Positions 53,918 through 62,628 of a DNA stretch of 64,000 nucleotides are shown here, one piece after another (within the stretch, counting starts at the first letter, position 1; each line of letters starts with the position of its first letter). The translations under genes were made by a program, and so were the position numbers. The notes under the pieces were generated by a model. It did not search any database. It was not told the origin of the DNA and was given only the letters and a program-made list of their open reading frames with translations. Source of the DNA: Hydromonas sp. (lineage in GTDB: Bacteria > Pseudomonadota > Gammaproteobacteria > Burkholderiales > Burkholderiaceae); NCBI GenBank assembly GCA_017495165.1, contig JAFEII010000028.1, forward strand, positions 62,001 through 126,000. Reading direction: 5' to 3'.

Positions 53918-54703
53918 ATGAGTTTGGTATCCGTCATCATCCCTTTTTACAACGGCGGCGACACCATCGCACGCGCCATTGACTCCGTCATTAGCAGCCC
54001 AGCCTGCTTAGAAGTATTGGTCATGGTTGACGCCTCACCGCAACCGTTCAACAAGCACTTAACCGCTGCGCACAAAGACTTCATCAAACAAGGCAAATTG
54101 CGCATCATTAAATCGGCCACCAACTTGGGCCAAGCAGCCATGCGCAATATGGGCGTATCGATTTCAACCGCGCCATTTGTCTCATTCATGGATCAAGACG
54201 ACATGTACATGCCGCTCTTTTGCGAAGAAATGAGCCAAGTATTATTAGACCGCCCAGACTTAGCAGCGGTTGAATGCGGCGCGCAAATTGTCAAAAACCA
54301 TGTCAACGTGCTTGATGCACCAGACCCACGCTACTACACCGCCATGAACTCTGTGCCATGGAATGTATTGATACGGCGCAACGCATTTTGGCAAACGGGC
54401 GCATTCCCAGTTGACGCAGAATTCCGCAAAAAACTCGCGGGCGAAGACATCGCATTCAAACAAGCCCTCAAACATTTTTTCGCCGTAGGCACAGATTACA
54501 CGCGCCAATTGTTGCGCCATCATTTGCGCGACGGCTCAGCCACCGACAACTACATCAACCGCACAAAAATCGTTGACGGTGAAATCGTCTTCACCGAAGT
54601 GTTTGAAAATGAGCAAAGCGGCGAATGGAGCGCCGCGCTGTCTAAGCACTGGGCAAACGCGGAGCGCGATATTGTGATGCACCGCGCATTGGCAGCGCGA
54701 TAA
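53918..54703 (+). CDS. Family 2 glycosyltransferase
   Basis: The 261-residue protein opens with VSVIIPFYNGGDTIARAIDS (about 4-23), the GT-A nucleotide-sugar fold. The metal-binding D-x-D block follows (FVSFMDQDDMYMP, about 87-99), then a central WNVLIRRNAFWQTGAF segment. There is no membrane helix, so it acts on a cytosolic or membrane-facing acceptor. No other glycan genes are adjacent; kup is upstream, 87 bp away. The sugar and acceptor are unknown. Confidence 0.8.
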   Translation: MSLVSVIIPFYNGGDTIARAIDSVISSPACLEVLVMVDASPQPFNKHLTAAHKDFIKQGKLRIIKSATNLGQAAMRNMGVSISTAPFVSFMDQDDMYMPLFCEEMSQVLLDRPDLAAVECGAQIVKNHVNVLDAPDPRYYTAMNSVPWNVLIRRNAFWQTGAFPVDAEFRKKLAGEDIAFKQALKHFFAVGTDYTRQLLRHHLRDGSATDNYINRTKIVDGEIVFTEVFENEQSGEWSAALSKHWANAERDIVMHRALAAR

Positions 54704-54727
54704 TCGAAGATATTTCGAGCAACGAGT

Positions 54728-54770
54728 AAAAACAAAAAACACAACGCAATGCGTTGTGTTTTTTGTTTTT
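54728..54770. terminator. Bidirectional terminator between the glycosyltransferase gene and nth
   Basis: AAAAACAAAAAACACAACGC pairs with GCGTTGTGTTTTTTGTTTTT across AAT. The 20-bp stem lies between convergent genes, with A and T runs on both flanks. Confidence 0.85.
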
Positions 54771-54827
54771 TTGCTTTTATTTTTTTGTACGTTGTATCAC
54801 CACCATCAAACACCACAAGCTCCCGCA

Positions 54828-55457
54828 TCAAATTTTAGCAGGATACGCGCACAAGTCCGCAATCAAGCATTCGTGGCATTTGGGTTTGCGGGCTTGGCAA
54901 ATATAGCGGCCGTGCAGAATCAGCCAGTGATGTGCGTCGACTAAAAACTCTTTTGGAATGTTTTTGAGTAGGGCTTGTTCAACTGCAAGTACGGTTTTAC
55001 CAGGGGCGAGCCCAATCCGATTGCCCAGTCTAAAGATGTGGGTGTCAACTGCCATGGTGGGTTGGCCAAATATTGTGTTGAGGACAACATTGGCGGTTTT
55101 GCGGCCAACGCCAGGTAATAATTCTAGTTGGGCGCGGGTGTTTGGGACAACGCTGGCGTGTTTTTGCACGAGGAGGGCGCATAGGCCAATCACGTGGCGT
55201 GCTTTTGAACGGTATAAACCCAAGCTGTTGATGTGCTGCATGAGCGCTTCTTCGCCCAAATCAAGTATGGCTTGCGGGGTGTTGGCGACTGCAAATAGTT
55301 TGCGCGTGGCTTTGTTTACGCCCACGTCGGTTGATTGGGCGGATAAAACCACGGCGATGAGGAGCTCGAATGGGCTGGTGTATTCGAGCTCGGTTTTGGG
55401 GTGTGGGTTGGCTGCTTGAAAGCGGCGAAACATTTCAACCCGTGCTGCGCGTTGCAT
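54828..55457 (-). CDS. nth: Endonuclease III
   Basis: Bifunctional DNA glycosylase/AP lyase for oxidised pyrimidines. The 209-residue protein has the helix-hairpin-helix LPGVGRKTANVVL (about 113-125, catalytic Lys in it), the catalytic Asp in MAVDTHIFRLGNR (about 135-147), and the [4Fe-4S] ligands in ICQARKPKCHECLIADLC (Cys spacing 6-2-5). The stop/start TAAATG junction with the isomerase gene upstream suggests coupling. The start could be the later MFRRFQ at 55433. Confidence 0.96.
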   Translation of the reverse strand: MQRAARVEMFRRFQAANPHPKTELEYTSPFELLIAVVLSAQSTDVGVNKATRKLFAVANTPQAILDLGEEALMQHINSLGLYRSKARHVIGLCALLVQKHASVVPNTRAQLELLPGVGRKTANVVLNTIFGQPTMAVDTHIFRLGNRIGLAPGKTVLAVEQALLKNIPKEFLVDAHHWLILHGRYICQARKPKCHECLIADLCAYPAKI

Positions 55458-56066
55458 TTAGGCCGTTTGTTTGGCTTTGAGTGCCGCTTCAAGCTGGTCT
55501 AGGCGGTCAACGCCCCAGAATGATTCGCCGTCAAGCAGGATGAATGGTGAGCCAAATACGCCTTTTGCTGCGGCCAAGTCAATTTCGGCGCGCACTTGTT
55601 CTTTGGTGTATGTGCTGCTCATGCCTTCACGCAGCTCTTGTGGGTTAATCCCGATTGATTCGCCCAGTGAAATAATGGCTTCTGGGTCACCAATGTTTTT
55701 GTCGTCCACGTAGTAGGCTTTAAAAACGGTTTGGGCAAATAAAATCCCTTTGTCTTCGCCAAATTTGGCTTCTGCCCACATGACGGCGCGGGTGGCGATG
55801 CGTGTGTCGAGCGGGAATACGGTTGGGACTTTGAATGGGATGTTTAAAAACTTGGCGCTTCGCACGTAGTCTTTCATGATGTATTCGCGCTTGGCTGGGA
55901 TTTGCACCAGCGATGTGCCTGTGTTTGATGGGCGCAGCGTGTCGCTTGAGAATGGATGCCAGTCAACGCGGCGGCCAAATTGTTGTGCCAAGTCGTTAAT
56001 TTTGGTGCTGGCAAAATAGCCATAAGGCGATGAAAAATCGAAATAAAAATCAAGATGGCTGGACAT
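55458..56066 (-). CDS. DsbA-fold 2-hydroxychromene-2-carboxylate isomerase-like protein
   Basis: The 202-residue protein starts MSSHLDFYFDFSSPYGYFAS, the family start. The active-site serine of the glutathione-transferase kappa/HCCA isomerase group is in FSSPYGY. The C-terminal GVFGSPFILLDGESFWGVDR (about 168-187) is the matching second block. No naphthalene-pathway genes are nearby, so the natural substrate is likely different from hydroxychromene carboxylate. It lies upstream of nth with no gap. Confidence 0.85.
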   Translation of the reverse strand: MSSHLDFYFDFSSPYGYFASTKINDLAQQFGRRVDWHPFSSDTLRPSNTGTSLVQIPAKREYIMKDYVRSAKFLNIPFKVPTVFPLDTRIATRAVMWAEAKFGEDKGILFAQTVFKAYYVDDKNIGDPEAIISLGESIGINPQELREGMSSTYTKEQVRAEIDLAAAKGVFGSPFILLDGESFWGVDRLDQLEAALKAKQTA

Positions 56067-56161
56067 AAAAAACCTTTGGTTAAATGAAATAAATAGCGGC
56101 GAATTTTAGCAGATATATAAAATGATTTGTGTTTGGAGTGGGGAAATACGTAAATTTTGAA

Positions 56162-56617
56162 TTAACTGCGTCTGTTGAAGTCGCTAATCACGCGTTGCTT
56201 TTCACGTTGCCACTCTTTGTCTTTGAGTGAGTCGCGTTTGTCGTGGTCTTGTTTGCCTTTGCCCAAGGCGATTTCGCATTTGATGCGCCCGCGTGTGTAA
56301 TGAAAATCAAGTGGAATCAGCGTGAAGCCTTTTTGTTCGACTTTGCCTATCAGCTTGGAGATTTCTTCTGCTTTGAGCAGCAGTTTGCGGGTGCGCATGG
56401 CGTCGGGTTTGACGTGGGTTGAGGCTGACAGCAGTGGGCTGATGTTGCCGCCCAATAGAAATAACTCACCGTTTCGGATGATGACGTAGGTGTCTTTGAG
56501 GTTGGCGCGTCCCTCGCGAATCGCTTTGACTTCCCAGCCTTCAAGGACAATGCCCGCTTCGATTCGCTCTTCTATAAAGTAGTCGTGGAATGCTTTTTTG
56601 TTGCTGGTGATGCTCAT
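56162..56617 (-). CDS. smpB: SsrA-binding protein
   Basis: Delivers tmRNA to stalled ribosomes. The 151-residue form starts at 56617 ([20 protein letters not shown]) behind AGGAC; the frame from 56803 runs through ratA's promoter region and is rejected. The [19 protein letters not shown] block (about 28-46), the [20 protein letters not shown] region (about 61-80) and the basic C-terminal tail ([18 protein letters not shown]) that fills the mRNA channel are complete. It is divergent from ratA, the usual betaproteobacterial and gammaproteobacterial arrangement. No ssrA gene is visible in the window. Confidence 0.97.
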   Translation of the reverse strand: MSITSNKKAFHDYFIEERIEAGIVLEGWEVKAIREGRANLKDTYVIIRNGELFLLGGNISPLLSASTHVKPDAMRTRKLLLKAEEISKLIGKVEQKGFTLIPLDFHYTRGRIKCEIALGKGKQDHDKRDSLKDKEWQREKQRVISDFNRRS

Positions 56618-56669
56618 GGTTGTCCTAATGAAATGTGACACAAGCTGCGCCAGATTGGCCTTGCGCGCC

Positions 56670-56697
56670 TTGATGATGTTACAATTGCCGGTATTGT
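56670..56697 (+). promoter_or_regulatory. Promoter of ratA-rnfH
   Basis: TTGATG (56670-56675) and TATTGT (56692-56697) lie 16 bp apart, upstream of ratA and in the smpB/ratA intergenic region. Confidence 0.45.
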
Positions 56698-56718
56698 AGC
56701 AAAAAAGGATGCAAAAAA

Positions 56719-57150
56719 ATGCCCAAGGTTCATAAAACCGTTGTTCTGCCGTATACCGCCGCCCAAATGTATGATTTGGTCGAAGCTGTTGAGGATTACC
56801 CAAAATTTTTGCCTTGGTGTGGCGGCGCGACCGTTCACCAGCGCAGTGATACGTATTTAGAGGCCTCGGTTGTGGTGGCGTTTAAAAGTTTGCAGCAGAC
56901 ATTTCGCACGTTTAATCAAAATATCCGTCCAACCCAGATGCGGATTGAGTTTAAGGATGGCCCGTTTCGGCATTTAAAAGGGGCTTGGTATTTTGAGACG
57001 TTGGGCGAGCGCCAAGTAAGGGTTGTGTTTGATTTGGATTATGAGTTTTCTAATAAATTATTTTCACTTGCGATTGGCCCGATTTTTAATGTACTTGCCA
57101 AAACATTTATTGATGGTTTCATCGCACGCGCCAAGGTGATTTATGGGTGA
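56719..57150 (+). CDS. ratA: RatA/COQ10-like START-domain protein
   Basis: The 143-residue SRPBCC protein begins [20 protein letters not shown] and carries [15 protein letters not shown] (about 28-42) and [16 protein letters not shown] (about 77-92). It ends with a Gly-x-Ile-Ala-Arg region, all typical of RatA (YfjG) and its mitochondrial relative Coq10. RatA was described as a toxin that blocks 70S assembly, while Coq10 homologues bind ubiquinone. A lipid-carrier role is at least as likely. It overlaps rnfH by 8 bp. Confidence 0.9.
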   Translation: MPKVHKTVVLPYTAAQMYDLVEAVEDYPKFLPWCGGATVHQRSDTYLEASVVVAFKSLQQTFRTFNQNIRPTQMRIEFKDGPFRHLKGAWYFETLGERQVRVVFDLDYEFSNKLFSLAIGPIFNVLAKTFIDGFIARAKVIYG

Positions 57151-57487
57151 GATTTGCGTGCAACTGGTTTATGTGGGTGAGGCGGGGCATTTGTTTGATG
57201 TGTCGCTGCAATTGGCGTTTGGGAGCACGGTTGAGCAGGCAATTTTGCACAGCGGGTTTTTGAGCAAATACCCGAGTTTGACGCTCAGTACATTGAGCTG
57301 CGGGGTTTACAGCCGCCGCAAACGGCTTGATGACGTGCTTTTAAACAATGACCGATTGGAGGTTTATCGGCCGTTATTGATTGACCCAAAAGACCGGCGG
57401 CGACGCGTTGTGGATGCCAAACGCAATCCCAAAAAATGGCGTCAAGAATTAAGTCTGCGCCAGCAAGCATACAAAAAGCCCATTTGA
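57143..57487 (+). CDS. rnfH: RnfH family ubiquitin-fold protein
   Basis: The 114-residue protein has the beta-grasp RnfH domain. CVQLVYVGEAGHLFDVSLQL lies at about 4-23. The SKYPSLTLSTLSCGVYSRRK region (about 40-59) precedes LDDVLLNNDRLEVYRPLLID (quoted part: NDRLEVYRPLLIDPKDRRR, about 70-88). It follows ratA with an 8-bp overlap, as in most proteobacteria. The name comes from linkage to rnf genes in some organisms, but no rnf cluster is here apart from the stand-alone rnfB far away. Confidence 0.92.
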   Translation: MGEICVQLVYVGEAGHLFDVSLQLAFGSTVEQAILHSGFLSKYPSLTLSTLSCGVYSRRKRLDDVLLNNDRLEVYRPLLIDPKDRRRRVVDAKRNPKKWRQELSLRQQAYKKPI

Positions 57488-57502
57488 AAAATGGGCTTTT
57501 TG
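57473..57502. terminator. Bidirectional terminator overlapping the end of rnfH
   Basis: AAAAAGCCCATTT pairs with AAATGGGCTTTTT across a short loop. The 5' arm contains the last rnfH codons and stop. It can also serve lolA on the other strand, although lolA ends about 120 bp away. Confidence 0.75.
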
Positions 57503-57624
57503 TTTTTTAATTTCTCTTTTCTTTTTTAACGAGTGCAGTCCTCTTTTGCTTTGAGATTTTTCAAATATTGGCAACGCTTCAAAAACTTTAATATTTCAAA
57601 AATTTCAAATCGAAACTGCCTGCG

Positions 57625-58251
57625 TTATTTACTCACGCTCGCGCCAGCGGGTGGCGTGAAGTTAAACGAGCCTGCGGGTGCGCCTGAGTTTTTGCGAAAA
57701 CCTGAAAAAGTTAATACGGTGACTTGCCCCAGCGTGTCATACAGCTCCATTGCGTCGGGTGCGCCGTTGCTCATCCCAATATTCACTTTGATGAAATTGC
57801 TGTTTTTTGATTTTGGGGTCGCCGTTACCCATTCGCGGCCATCTTTTGTGCCAGCCTCAAGCAAGGTGAAGTTTTTGCTAAGGTCGGAGCTGCCAAACAA
57901 AATCGCGGCAGGCGATGAGCCAATTGCACCGCCCAATGAACGGTTGGTGACTTGGTTTAAATCTTTGTCATAGATGCTGAGGGTTTTGCCGTTGCTGACC
58001 AAAATTTGCTCGTAGGGCGCAGAGTAGGTCCAACGAAACTGGCCAGGGCGGGCAAAAACAAAGCTGCCTGAGCTGGTTTTTTTGTTGGCGCCGCTTTTGG
58101 TAATGACTTTTTGGGTGAAGCTGCCTGAGGCGCTTTTGACTTCGCGGTTAAATTGTTGCAGCTGCTCGATGGGATTGGCAAACGCGTTGCTGCAGGCAAT
58201 GGCGCTGATGCTGATGAGGCTGGCAATGGGGTGTTTGGTGTGAAATTTCAT
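57625..58251 (-). CDS. lolA: Outer-membrane lipoprotein carrier LolA
   Basis: Shuttles lipoproteins through the periplasm. The 208-residue protein has a signal peptide (about 1-25, ending NAFA), then the LolA fold with SGSFTQKVITKSG (about 42-54), GSFVFARPGQFRWTYSAPYE (about 62-81) and DKDLNQVTNRSLGGAIGSSP (about 95-114). The conserved Arg of FRWTY, used in lipoprotein release, is present. It follows ftsK by 17 bp, the standard ftsK-lolA order. Confidence 0.95.
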   Translation of the reverse strand: MKFHTKHPIASLISISAIACSNAFANPIEQLQQFNREVKSASGSFTQKVITKSGANKKTSSGSFVFARPGQFRWTYSAPYEQILVSNGKTLSIYDKDLNQVTNRSLGGAIGSSPAAILFGSSDLSKNFTLLEAGTKDGREWVTATPKSKNSNFIKVNIGMSNGAPDAMELYDTLGQVTVLTFSGFRKNSGAPAGSFNFTPPAGASVSK

Positions 58252-58268
58252 ATAGTTCCTTTTAAAGA

Positions 58269-60593
58269 TTAATCTGAATGATTGTTTGGGGCAATGATGG
58301 CGCGACTGCCGTTGCTTTGCATGGCGCTGACCACGCCACTTTTTTCCATTTGTTCCAGTAAACGGGCCGAGCGGTTGTAACCAATTCTAAATTCGCGTTG
58401 CACCGCAGAAATAGAGGCTTTTTTGGTGCGCAATACATGGGCTACAGCTTGGTCGTACAACGGGTCAGTCTCGCCATCGGTTGACCCGTCAGCGCTGCTT
58501 TCACCTTCAATACTGACCCCGCCAGTGAGGATTTCGTCCAAATAATCAGGCTCGCCTTGGGCTTTTAAAAACTCAGCCACGCGGGTGACTTCATCATCCG
58601 AAGCATACGCGCCATGCACCCGAATCGGTACGCCAGAACCCGGCGCCAAATACAGCATATCGCCTTGGCCAAGCAGTGCTTCTGCGCCTTGTTGATCCAA
58701 AATGGTGCGTGAATCAATTTTAGATGACACTTGAAACGAGATGCGCGTGGGCACATTGGCTTTAATCAAACCTGTAATCACGTCGACGCTGGGGCGCTGG
58801 GTTGCAAGGATTAAGTGAATGCCTGCGGCGCGGGCTTTTTGGGCAATCCGTGCAATCAACACCTCAACTTTTTTACCCACCACCATCATTAAGTCAGCCA
58901 ACTCATCAATCACAATCACGATGTGCGGCAAGGTGACAAGCGGCTCAGGTGCATCAGGCGTGAGGCTAAATGGGTTGGGGATGTTTTCCTCATTTTCTTT
59001 TGCATCGGTGATTTTTTTGTTAAAACCAGCCAAATTGCGCACCCCCATTTTGCTCATGAGTTTGTAGCGTTTTTCCATCTCACCAATCGCCCAATTGAGC
59101 GCGTGACCCGCTTGGCTCATGTCCGTCACCACAGGGCAAAGCAGGTGCGGAATGCCTTCATAAATGCTCATTTCCAGCATTTTTGGGTCAATTAAAATCA
59201 TACGCACGTCTTTTGGGTCGGCTTTGTACAAAATCGACAAAATCATGGTGTTAATCCCAACCGATTTTCCCGAGCCTGTCGTACCAGCCACCAATAAATG
59301 CGGCATCTTGGCCAAATCAGTCACCACAGGATAACCCGCAATGTCTTTGCCAAGCGCCATGCTGAGCATGGAGCCTGAACCATGAAACAGCTGCGAGCCA
59401 ATGATTTCAGATAAACGCACGATTTGGCGCTTTGGATTGGGCAACTCCAGCGCCATGCAGTTTTTGCCAGGAATGGTTTCAACCACCCGAATCGAGACCA
59501 GCGAGAGCGAACGCGCCAAGTCTTTGGCCAAATTCATGATTTGGCTGCCTTTAACGCCCGTGGCAGGCTCGATTTCATAGCGCGTCACAACTGGGCCAGG
59601 GTAGGCTGCAATCACAGCAACCTCCACGCCAAAGTCGCGCAGTTTTTTCTCAATCAAACGCGAGGTGAACTCAAGCGTTTCGGGCGACACCGTTTCTTGT
59701 ACGGCTTGGGCTGGGTCAAGCAAACTTAATTCAGGCAAGGTTGTATCGCCAGCCTCGTCTGAAAACAACGGCACTTGTTTCTCAATATGTACGCGCTCAG
59801 ACTGCACAACAGGCGGGGCAGGGGGCACAATTTGAATCGGAGGTGCAGCTTCTACCCGTACTTTTTCTTGTTCAACCACTTTGACGCGCTGCGCCGCCAC
59901 TTTCTCACCGACTTTCTCGTCTTTTTTAACCGAAAAATACAACAGCGCACGTTGAAACGCCAGCTCAATCCACGTGCCCAAACGCTCGCACACGCTGAGC
60001 CAAGAAAAATTAAAAAACCAGCTCAAGCCCGCGCAAAACAGCAACAATAAAATCAGCGTCGTAAATGTGGTGCCAAGCATGTACAACAGCACGCCGCCAA
60101 TGCTATTGCCTACAACGCCGCCGGCCTTGTGCGGCAATTGCGCCCAGCCATCCATGTGGATATTCTCAAGTATGCAGCTCGCCAGTAACAACACAGTAAA
60201 ACCACCGCGAAACATAAACACATCGCGTGACGCCTCTTCGCTCTCAAGCAAGGCTTTGCGTTCGGCAGCAGAAAACAAACTCAAATGCAAAAAGCGGCGA
60301 TAACCAAACCAAATCACCCAAAAACACAGCAACACCCACCAATAAGCCGACAAGCCAAAAATATACAGCGCAATATCAGAAACCCATGCGCCAGTAAATC
60401 CAACCCAATTGGCGGTTGGCAGGTTTGGATTGCCTGCGTGGGTGAATGTGGTGTCCGCTTTGTTGTAACTGACAAGCATGACAAACAGCGCAACGCCACA
60501 AATGGCAAAAAACGCCCATTTGATTTCACGAAACAGTTGATTGGCGCGCTCGGACAGCGACGCGGGCTTGGTGTTGTTGGGTTGACTACCCAT
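58269..60593 (-). CDS. ftsK: DNA translocase FtsK
   Basis: Moves chromosome ends through the closing septum and activates XerCD at dif. The 774-residue protein has four N-terminal membrane helices (about 22-195), a linker rich in Val/Pro/Glu (about 225-300), and the motor domain. Motor motifs are Walker [17 protein letters not shown] (about 435-450), Walker [15 protein letters not shown] (about 554-567), and [20 protein letters not shown] (about 594-613). The C-terminal winged-helix gamma domain ([20 protein letters not shown], about 730-749) reads KOPS sites. It is shorter than E. coli FtsK (1329) because the linker is short. Confidence 0.97.
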   Translation of the reverse strand: MGSQPNNTKPASLSERANQLFREIKWAFFAICGVALFVMLVSYNKADTTFTHAGNPNLPTANWVGFTGAWVSDIALYIFGLSAYWWVLLCFWVIWFGYRRFLHLSLFSAAERKALLESEEASRDVFMFRGGFTVLLLASCILENIHMDGWAQLPHKAGGVVGNSIGGVLLYMLGTTFTTLILLLLFCAGLSWFFNFSWLSVCERLGTWIELAFQRALLYFSVKKDEKVGEKVAAQRVKVVEQEKVRVEAAPPIQIVPPAPPVVQSERVHIEKQVPLFSDEAGDTTLPELSLLDPAQAVQETVSPETLEFTSRLIEKKLRDFGVEVAVIAAYPGPVVTRYEIEPATGVKGSQIMNLAKDLARSLSLVSIRVVETIPGKNCMALELPNPKRQIVRLSEIIGSQLFHGSGSMLSMALGKDIAGYPVVTDLAKMPHLLVAGTTGSGKSVGINTMILSILYKADPKDVRMILIDPKMLEMSIYEGIPHLLCPVVTDMSQAGHALNWAIGEMEKRYKLMSKMGVRNLAGFNKKITDAKENEENIPNPFSLTPDAPEPLVTLPHIVIVIDELADLMMVVGKKVEVLIARIAQKARAAGIHLILATQRPSVDVITGLIKANVPTRISFQVSSKIDSRTILDQQGAEALLGQGDMLYLAPGSGVPIRVHGAYASDDEVTRVAEFLKAQGEPDYLDEILTGGVSIEGESSADGSTDGETDPLYDQAVAHVLRTKKASISAVQREFRIGYNRSARLLEQMEKSGVVSAMQSNGSRAIIAPNNHSD

Positions 60594-60760
60594 AAAAATA
60601 CATCCTTATTAACGAACTTATAAATGAACTTATTCACGAGCGCCAAAGTGATTGGCGGTTTGTGTGCAAAAAATACGCTATTTTAGCGTGAAAGTGGGGG
60701 CGGTATGACTTTAGCACACGCATTTTTGTGATTAATTTTGTTATGAATAGGGCGCGGTTT

Positions 60761-60796
60761 AAAAAACATCGGCACTCACAAAAAATGAATGCCGAT
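60761..60796 (-). terminator. Terminator after lysA
   Basis: On the minus strand ATCGGCATTCA pairs with TGAGTGCCGAT (one wobble) across TTTTTTG, followed by GTTTTTT, 24 bp past the lysA stop codon. The rest of 60594-60820 before ftsK shows no gene. Confidence 0.8.
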
Positions 60797-60820
60797 TGGG
60801 TTGAATGACGGTGAAACCAA

Positions 60821-62098
60821 TCAAACAATGGGACTTAACAACCGCTCATTGATCCACAAATCCGCCAAAACCTCACGCTCACAAATCACAAAATCCAACC
60901 CACCATCCACCAAAACCTCCGCCGCACGCGGGCGCGTATTGTAATTGGAGCTCATGGTCATGCCGTATGCGCCTGCGCTCAATATAGCCAACACATCACC
61001 GGTTTTGACCGCCAGCGCGCGGTCTTTGGCCAGCCAGTCGCTTGATTCGCAAATTGGGCCAACAATGTCCATATTGACCAGCGGCGCGTCATGCGTGACA
61101 GTATTGACCACGCCGTGCCATGCTTGATACAGCGTGGGGCGAATAAAATCATTCATGGCGGCATCAACGATGGCAAAGTGTTTGTACTCGGTCGGTTTGA
61201 TGTATTCGACGCGGGTGAGCAACAAACCCGCATTGGCCACCATTGAGCGCCCCGGTTCATACATCAACGTGTGTTTAAAGCCCGCATCGCGCAGGCCTTG
61301 TAAAGACTGCGCAATCAACTCTGCTGGCGCAGGCGGCGTCTCGTCTTGATAACGCACGCCCAAACCGCCGCCCAAATCAATGTGTTCGAGCTCAATGCCG
61401 CGCTCAATCAAGGTTTTGACCAAGCCAAACAAACGGTTTTGTGCGTCTTTAAATGGCGCAAGCGTGGTCAATTGCGAACCGATATGGTAATCAATCCCTG
61501 TGATTTTTAAGCCCGATAACGTGGATGCGTACACATAAGCCTCCACCGCCAGCTCATGGTCAATCCCAAATTTATTTTCTTTTAAACCCGTAGAAATATA
61601 CGGATGGGTTTGCGCATCCACGTCAGGGTTGATGCGCAATGAAATCGGTGCGCGTTTGCCCATGCGGGTTGCCACCTCATGAATCCGATCAAGTTCAGGC
61701 AATGATTCCACATTAAAACAATGAATCCCATGTTCTAGAGCAAACTCAATTTCTGCCACGGTTTTACCCACGCCAGAGAACACAATATGCGCCGCAGGTG
61801 CGCCAGCGGCCAGCACACGCGCCATTTCGCCTTTGGACACAATGTCAAAATACGAGCCGCGTTGGGCAAAAAACTGCAAAATCGCGATGTTTGAATTGGA
61901 TTTGACCGAGTAACACAGGTGAATGGTGCGGTCAGCATTTGGGTATTGCCAAGCATCCCACGCCTGTTGCAGCGCGGCTTTTGAGTAGACATACAGCGGC
62001 GTGCCGTGTTTTTGTGCCAGTTCATTGAGCGGCATGTCTTCTAAAAAAAGCGCGTTTTGGCGGTTGGCTAAAGTGGGGATTGGGTAAATTGTGGTCAT
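60821..62098 (-). CDS. lysA: Diaminopimelate decarboxylase
   Basis: Last step of lysine synthesis; a fold-type III PLP enzyme. The 425-residue protein has the PLP lysine in HLCYSVKSNSNIAIL (about 61-75; the Lys of Y-x-x-K), the HIGSQL segment (about 205-210), EHIDLGGGLGVRYQ (about 234-247) and YEPGRSMVANAG (about 280-291). The substrate-contact cysteine lies in GPICESSDWLAKDR (about 347-360). Its start is 13 bp after lptM, as in many proteobacteria. Confidence 0.97.
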   Translation of the reverse strand: MTTIYPIPTLANRQNALFLEDMPLNELAQKHGTPLYVYSKAALQQAWDAWQYPNADRTIHLCYSVKSNSNIAILQFFAQRGSYFDIVSKGEMARVLAAGAPAAHIVFSGVGKTVAEIEFALEHGIHCFNVESLPELDRIHEVATRMGKRAPISLRINPDVDAQTHPYISTGLKENKFGIDHELAVEAYVYASTLSGLKITGIDYHIGSQLTTLAPFKDAQNRLFGLVKTLIERGIELEHIDLGGGLGVRYQDETPPAPAELIAQSLQGLRDAGFKHTLMYEPGRSMVANAGLLLTRVEYIKPTEYKHFAIVDAAMNDFIRPTLYQAWHGVVNTVTHDAPLVNMDIVGPICESSDWLAKDRALAVKTGDVLAILSAGAYGMTMSSNYNTRPRAAEVLVDGGLDFVICEREVLADLWINERLLSPIV

Positions 62099-62111
62099 GG
62101 TGAAAACTCGT

Positions 62112-62249
62112 TTATTTGGCGGGTGCGTTGGCGTGAATGGTTTGCGGCGTTGAGGCTGGGTTTGGCATGTACAGCGGGCCGCGATAACCGCAGGCGCTGC
62201 ACACCAAACAAGCAGCGGCGATGATTGATAACAAACGTGAGGTTCTCAT
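62112..62249 (-). CDS. lptM: LptM-like small lipoprotein
   Basis: The 45-residue lipoprotein starts at 62249 (MRTSRLLSIIAAACLVCSAC), with its lipobox cysteine in VCSACGYRGPLYMP (Cys20). The motif CGYRGPLYMP matches LptM (YifL), which helps mature the LptD-LptE lipopolysaccharide translocon. A longer frame from 62300 is rejected. It is upstream of lysA and divergent from cyaY with 68 bp between; the lptM-lysA opposite cyaY arrangement is conserved. Confidence 0.9.
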   Translation of the reverse strand: MRTSRLLSIIAAACLVCSACGYRGPLYMPNPASTPQTIHANAPAK

Positions 62250-62254
62250 ATATA
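62225..62254 (+). promoter_or_regulatory. Possible promoter of cyaY
   Basis: TTGATA (62225-62230) and TATATA (62249-62254) are 18 bp apart. The -10 region also reads TATAAT at 62251-62256 with a longer 20-bp spacing. It overlaps the start of the divergent lptM. Confidence 0.4.
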
Positions 62255-62317
62255 ATCCCTGATTAAATTTTATGCGGCCAGTTTGGACAATCTGCCGCAA
62301 ATCACAAAGGCGCTATT

Positions 62318-62611
62318 ATGACGGAAACTGAGTTTTTACAACAGGTTAAAATCTTATTCGATGAGATTGAAAATCAAATGGACACACGCGACGCAGACTT
62401 TGATGTGTTGCGACACGGCGCGTTGCTTGAGATTGAAAACGACGACGGCGCAAAGGTCATTTTGAACCAACAAGTGGCGATGCATGAAGTGTGGCTGGCC
62501 TCACGCGAGGGCGGTTATCACTTTCGCTGGAGCGGCACAGATTGGCTGAACACCCGCGACAATCAAACCCTTGCCCACTATTTAGAAAACGCCTTGAGCG
62601 CGATGCGCTAA
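62318..62611 (+). CDS. cyaY: Frataxin-like iron donor CyaY
   Basis: Binds iron and modulates Fe-S cluster assembly. The 97-residue protein has an acidic N-terminal helix (MTETEFLQQVKILFDEIENQ) rich in Asp and Glu, and the GALLEIENDDGAKVILNQQ sheet (about 32-50). A conserved HEVWLASREGGYHFRWSG region lies about 54-71. Length is close to E. coli CyaY (106). The promoter and divergent lptM-lysA genes fit the usual arrangement. It is 17 bp before tldD and probably co-transcribed. Confidence 0.94.
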   Translation: MTETEFLQQVKILFDEIENQMDTRDADFDVLRHGALLEIENDDGAKVILNQQVAMHEVWLASREGGYHFRWSGTDWLNTRDNQTLAHYLENALSAMR

Positions 62612-62628
62612 TCACAAACGGAAACCAC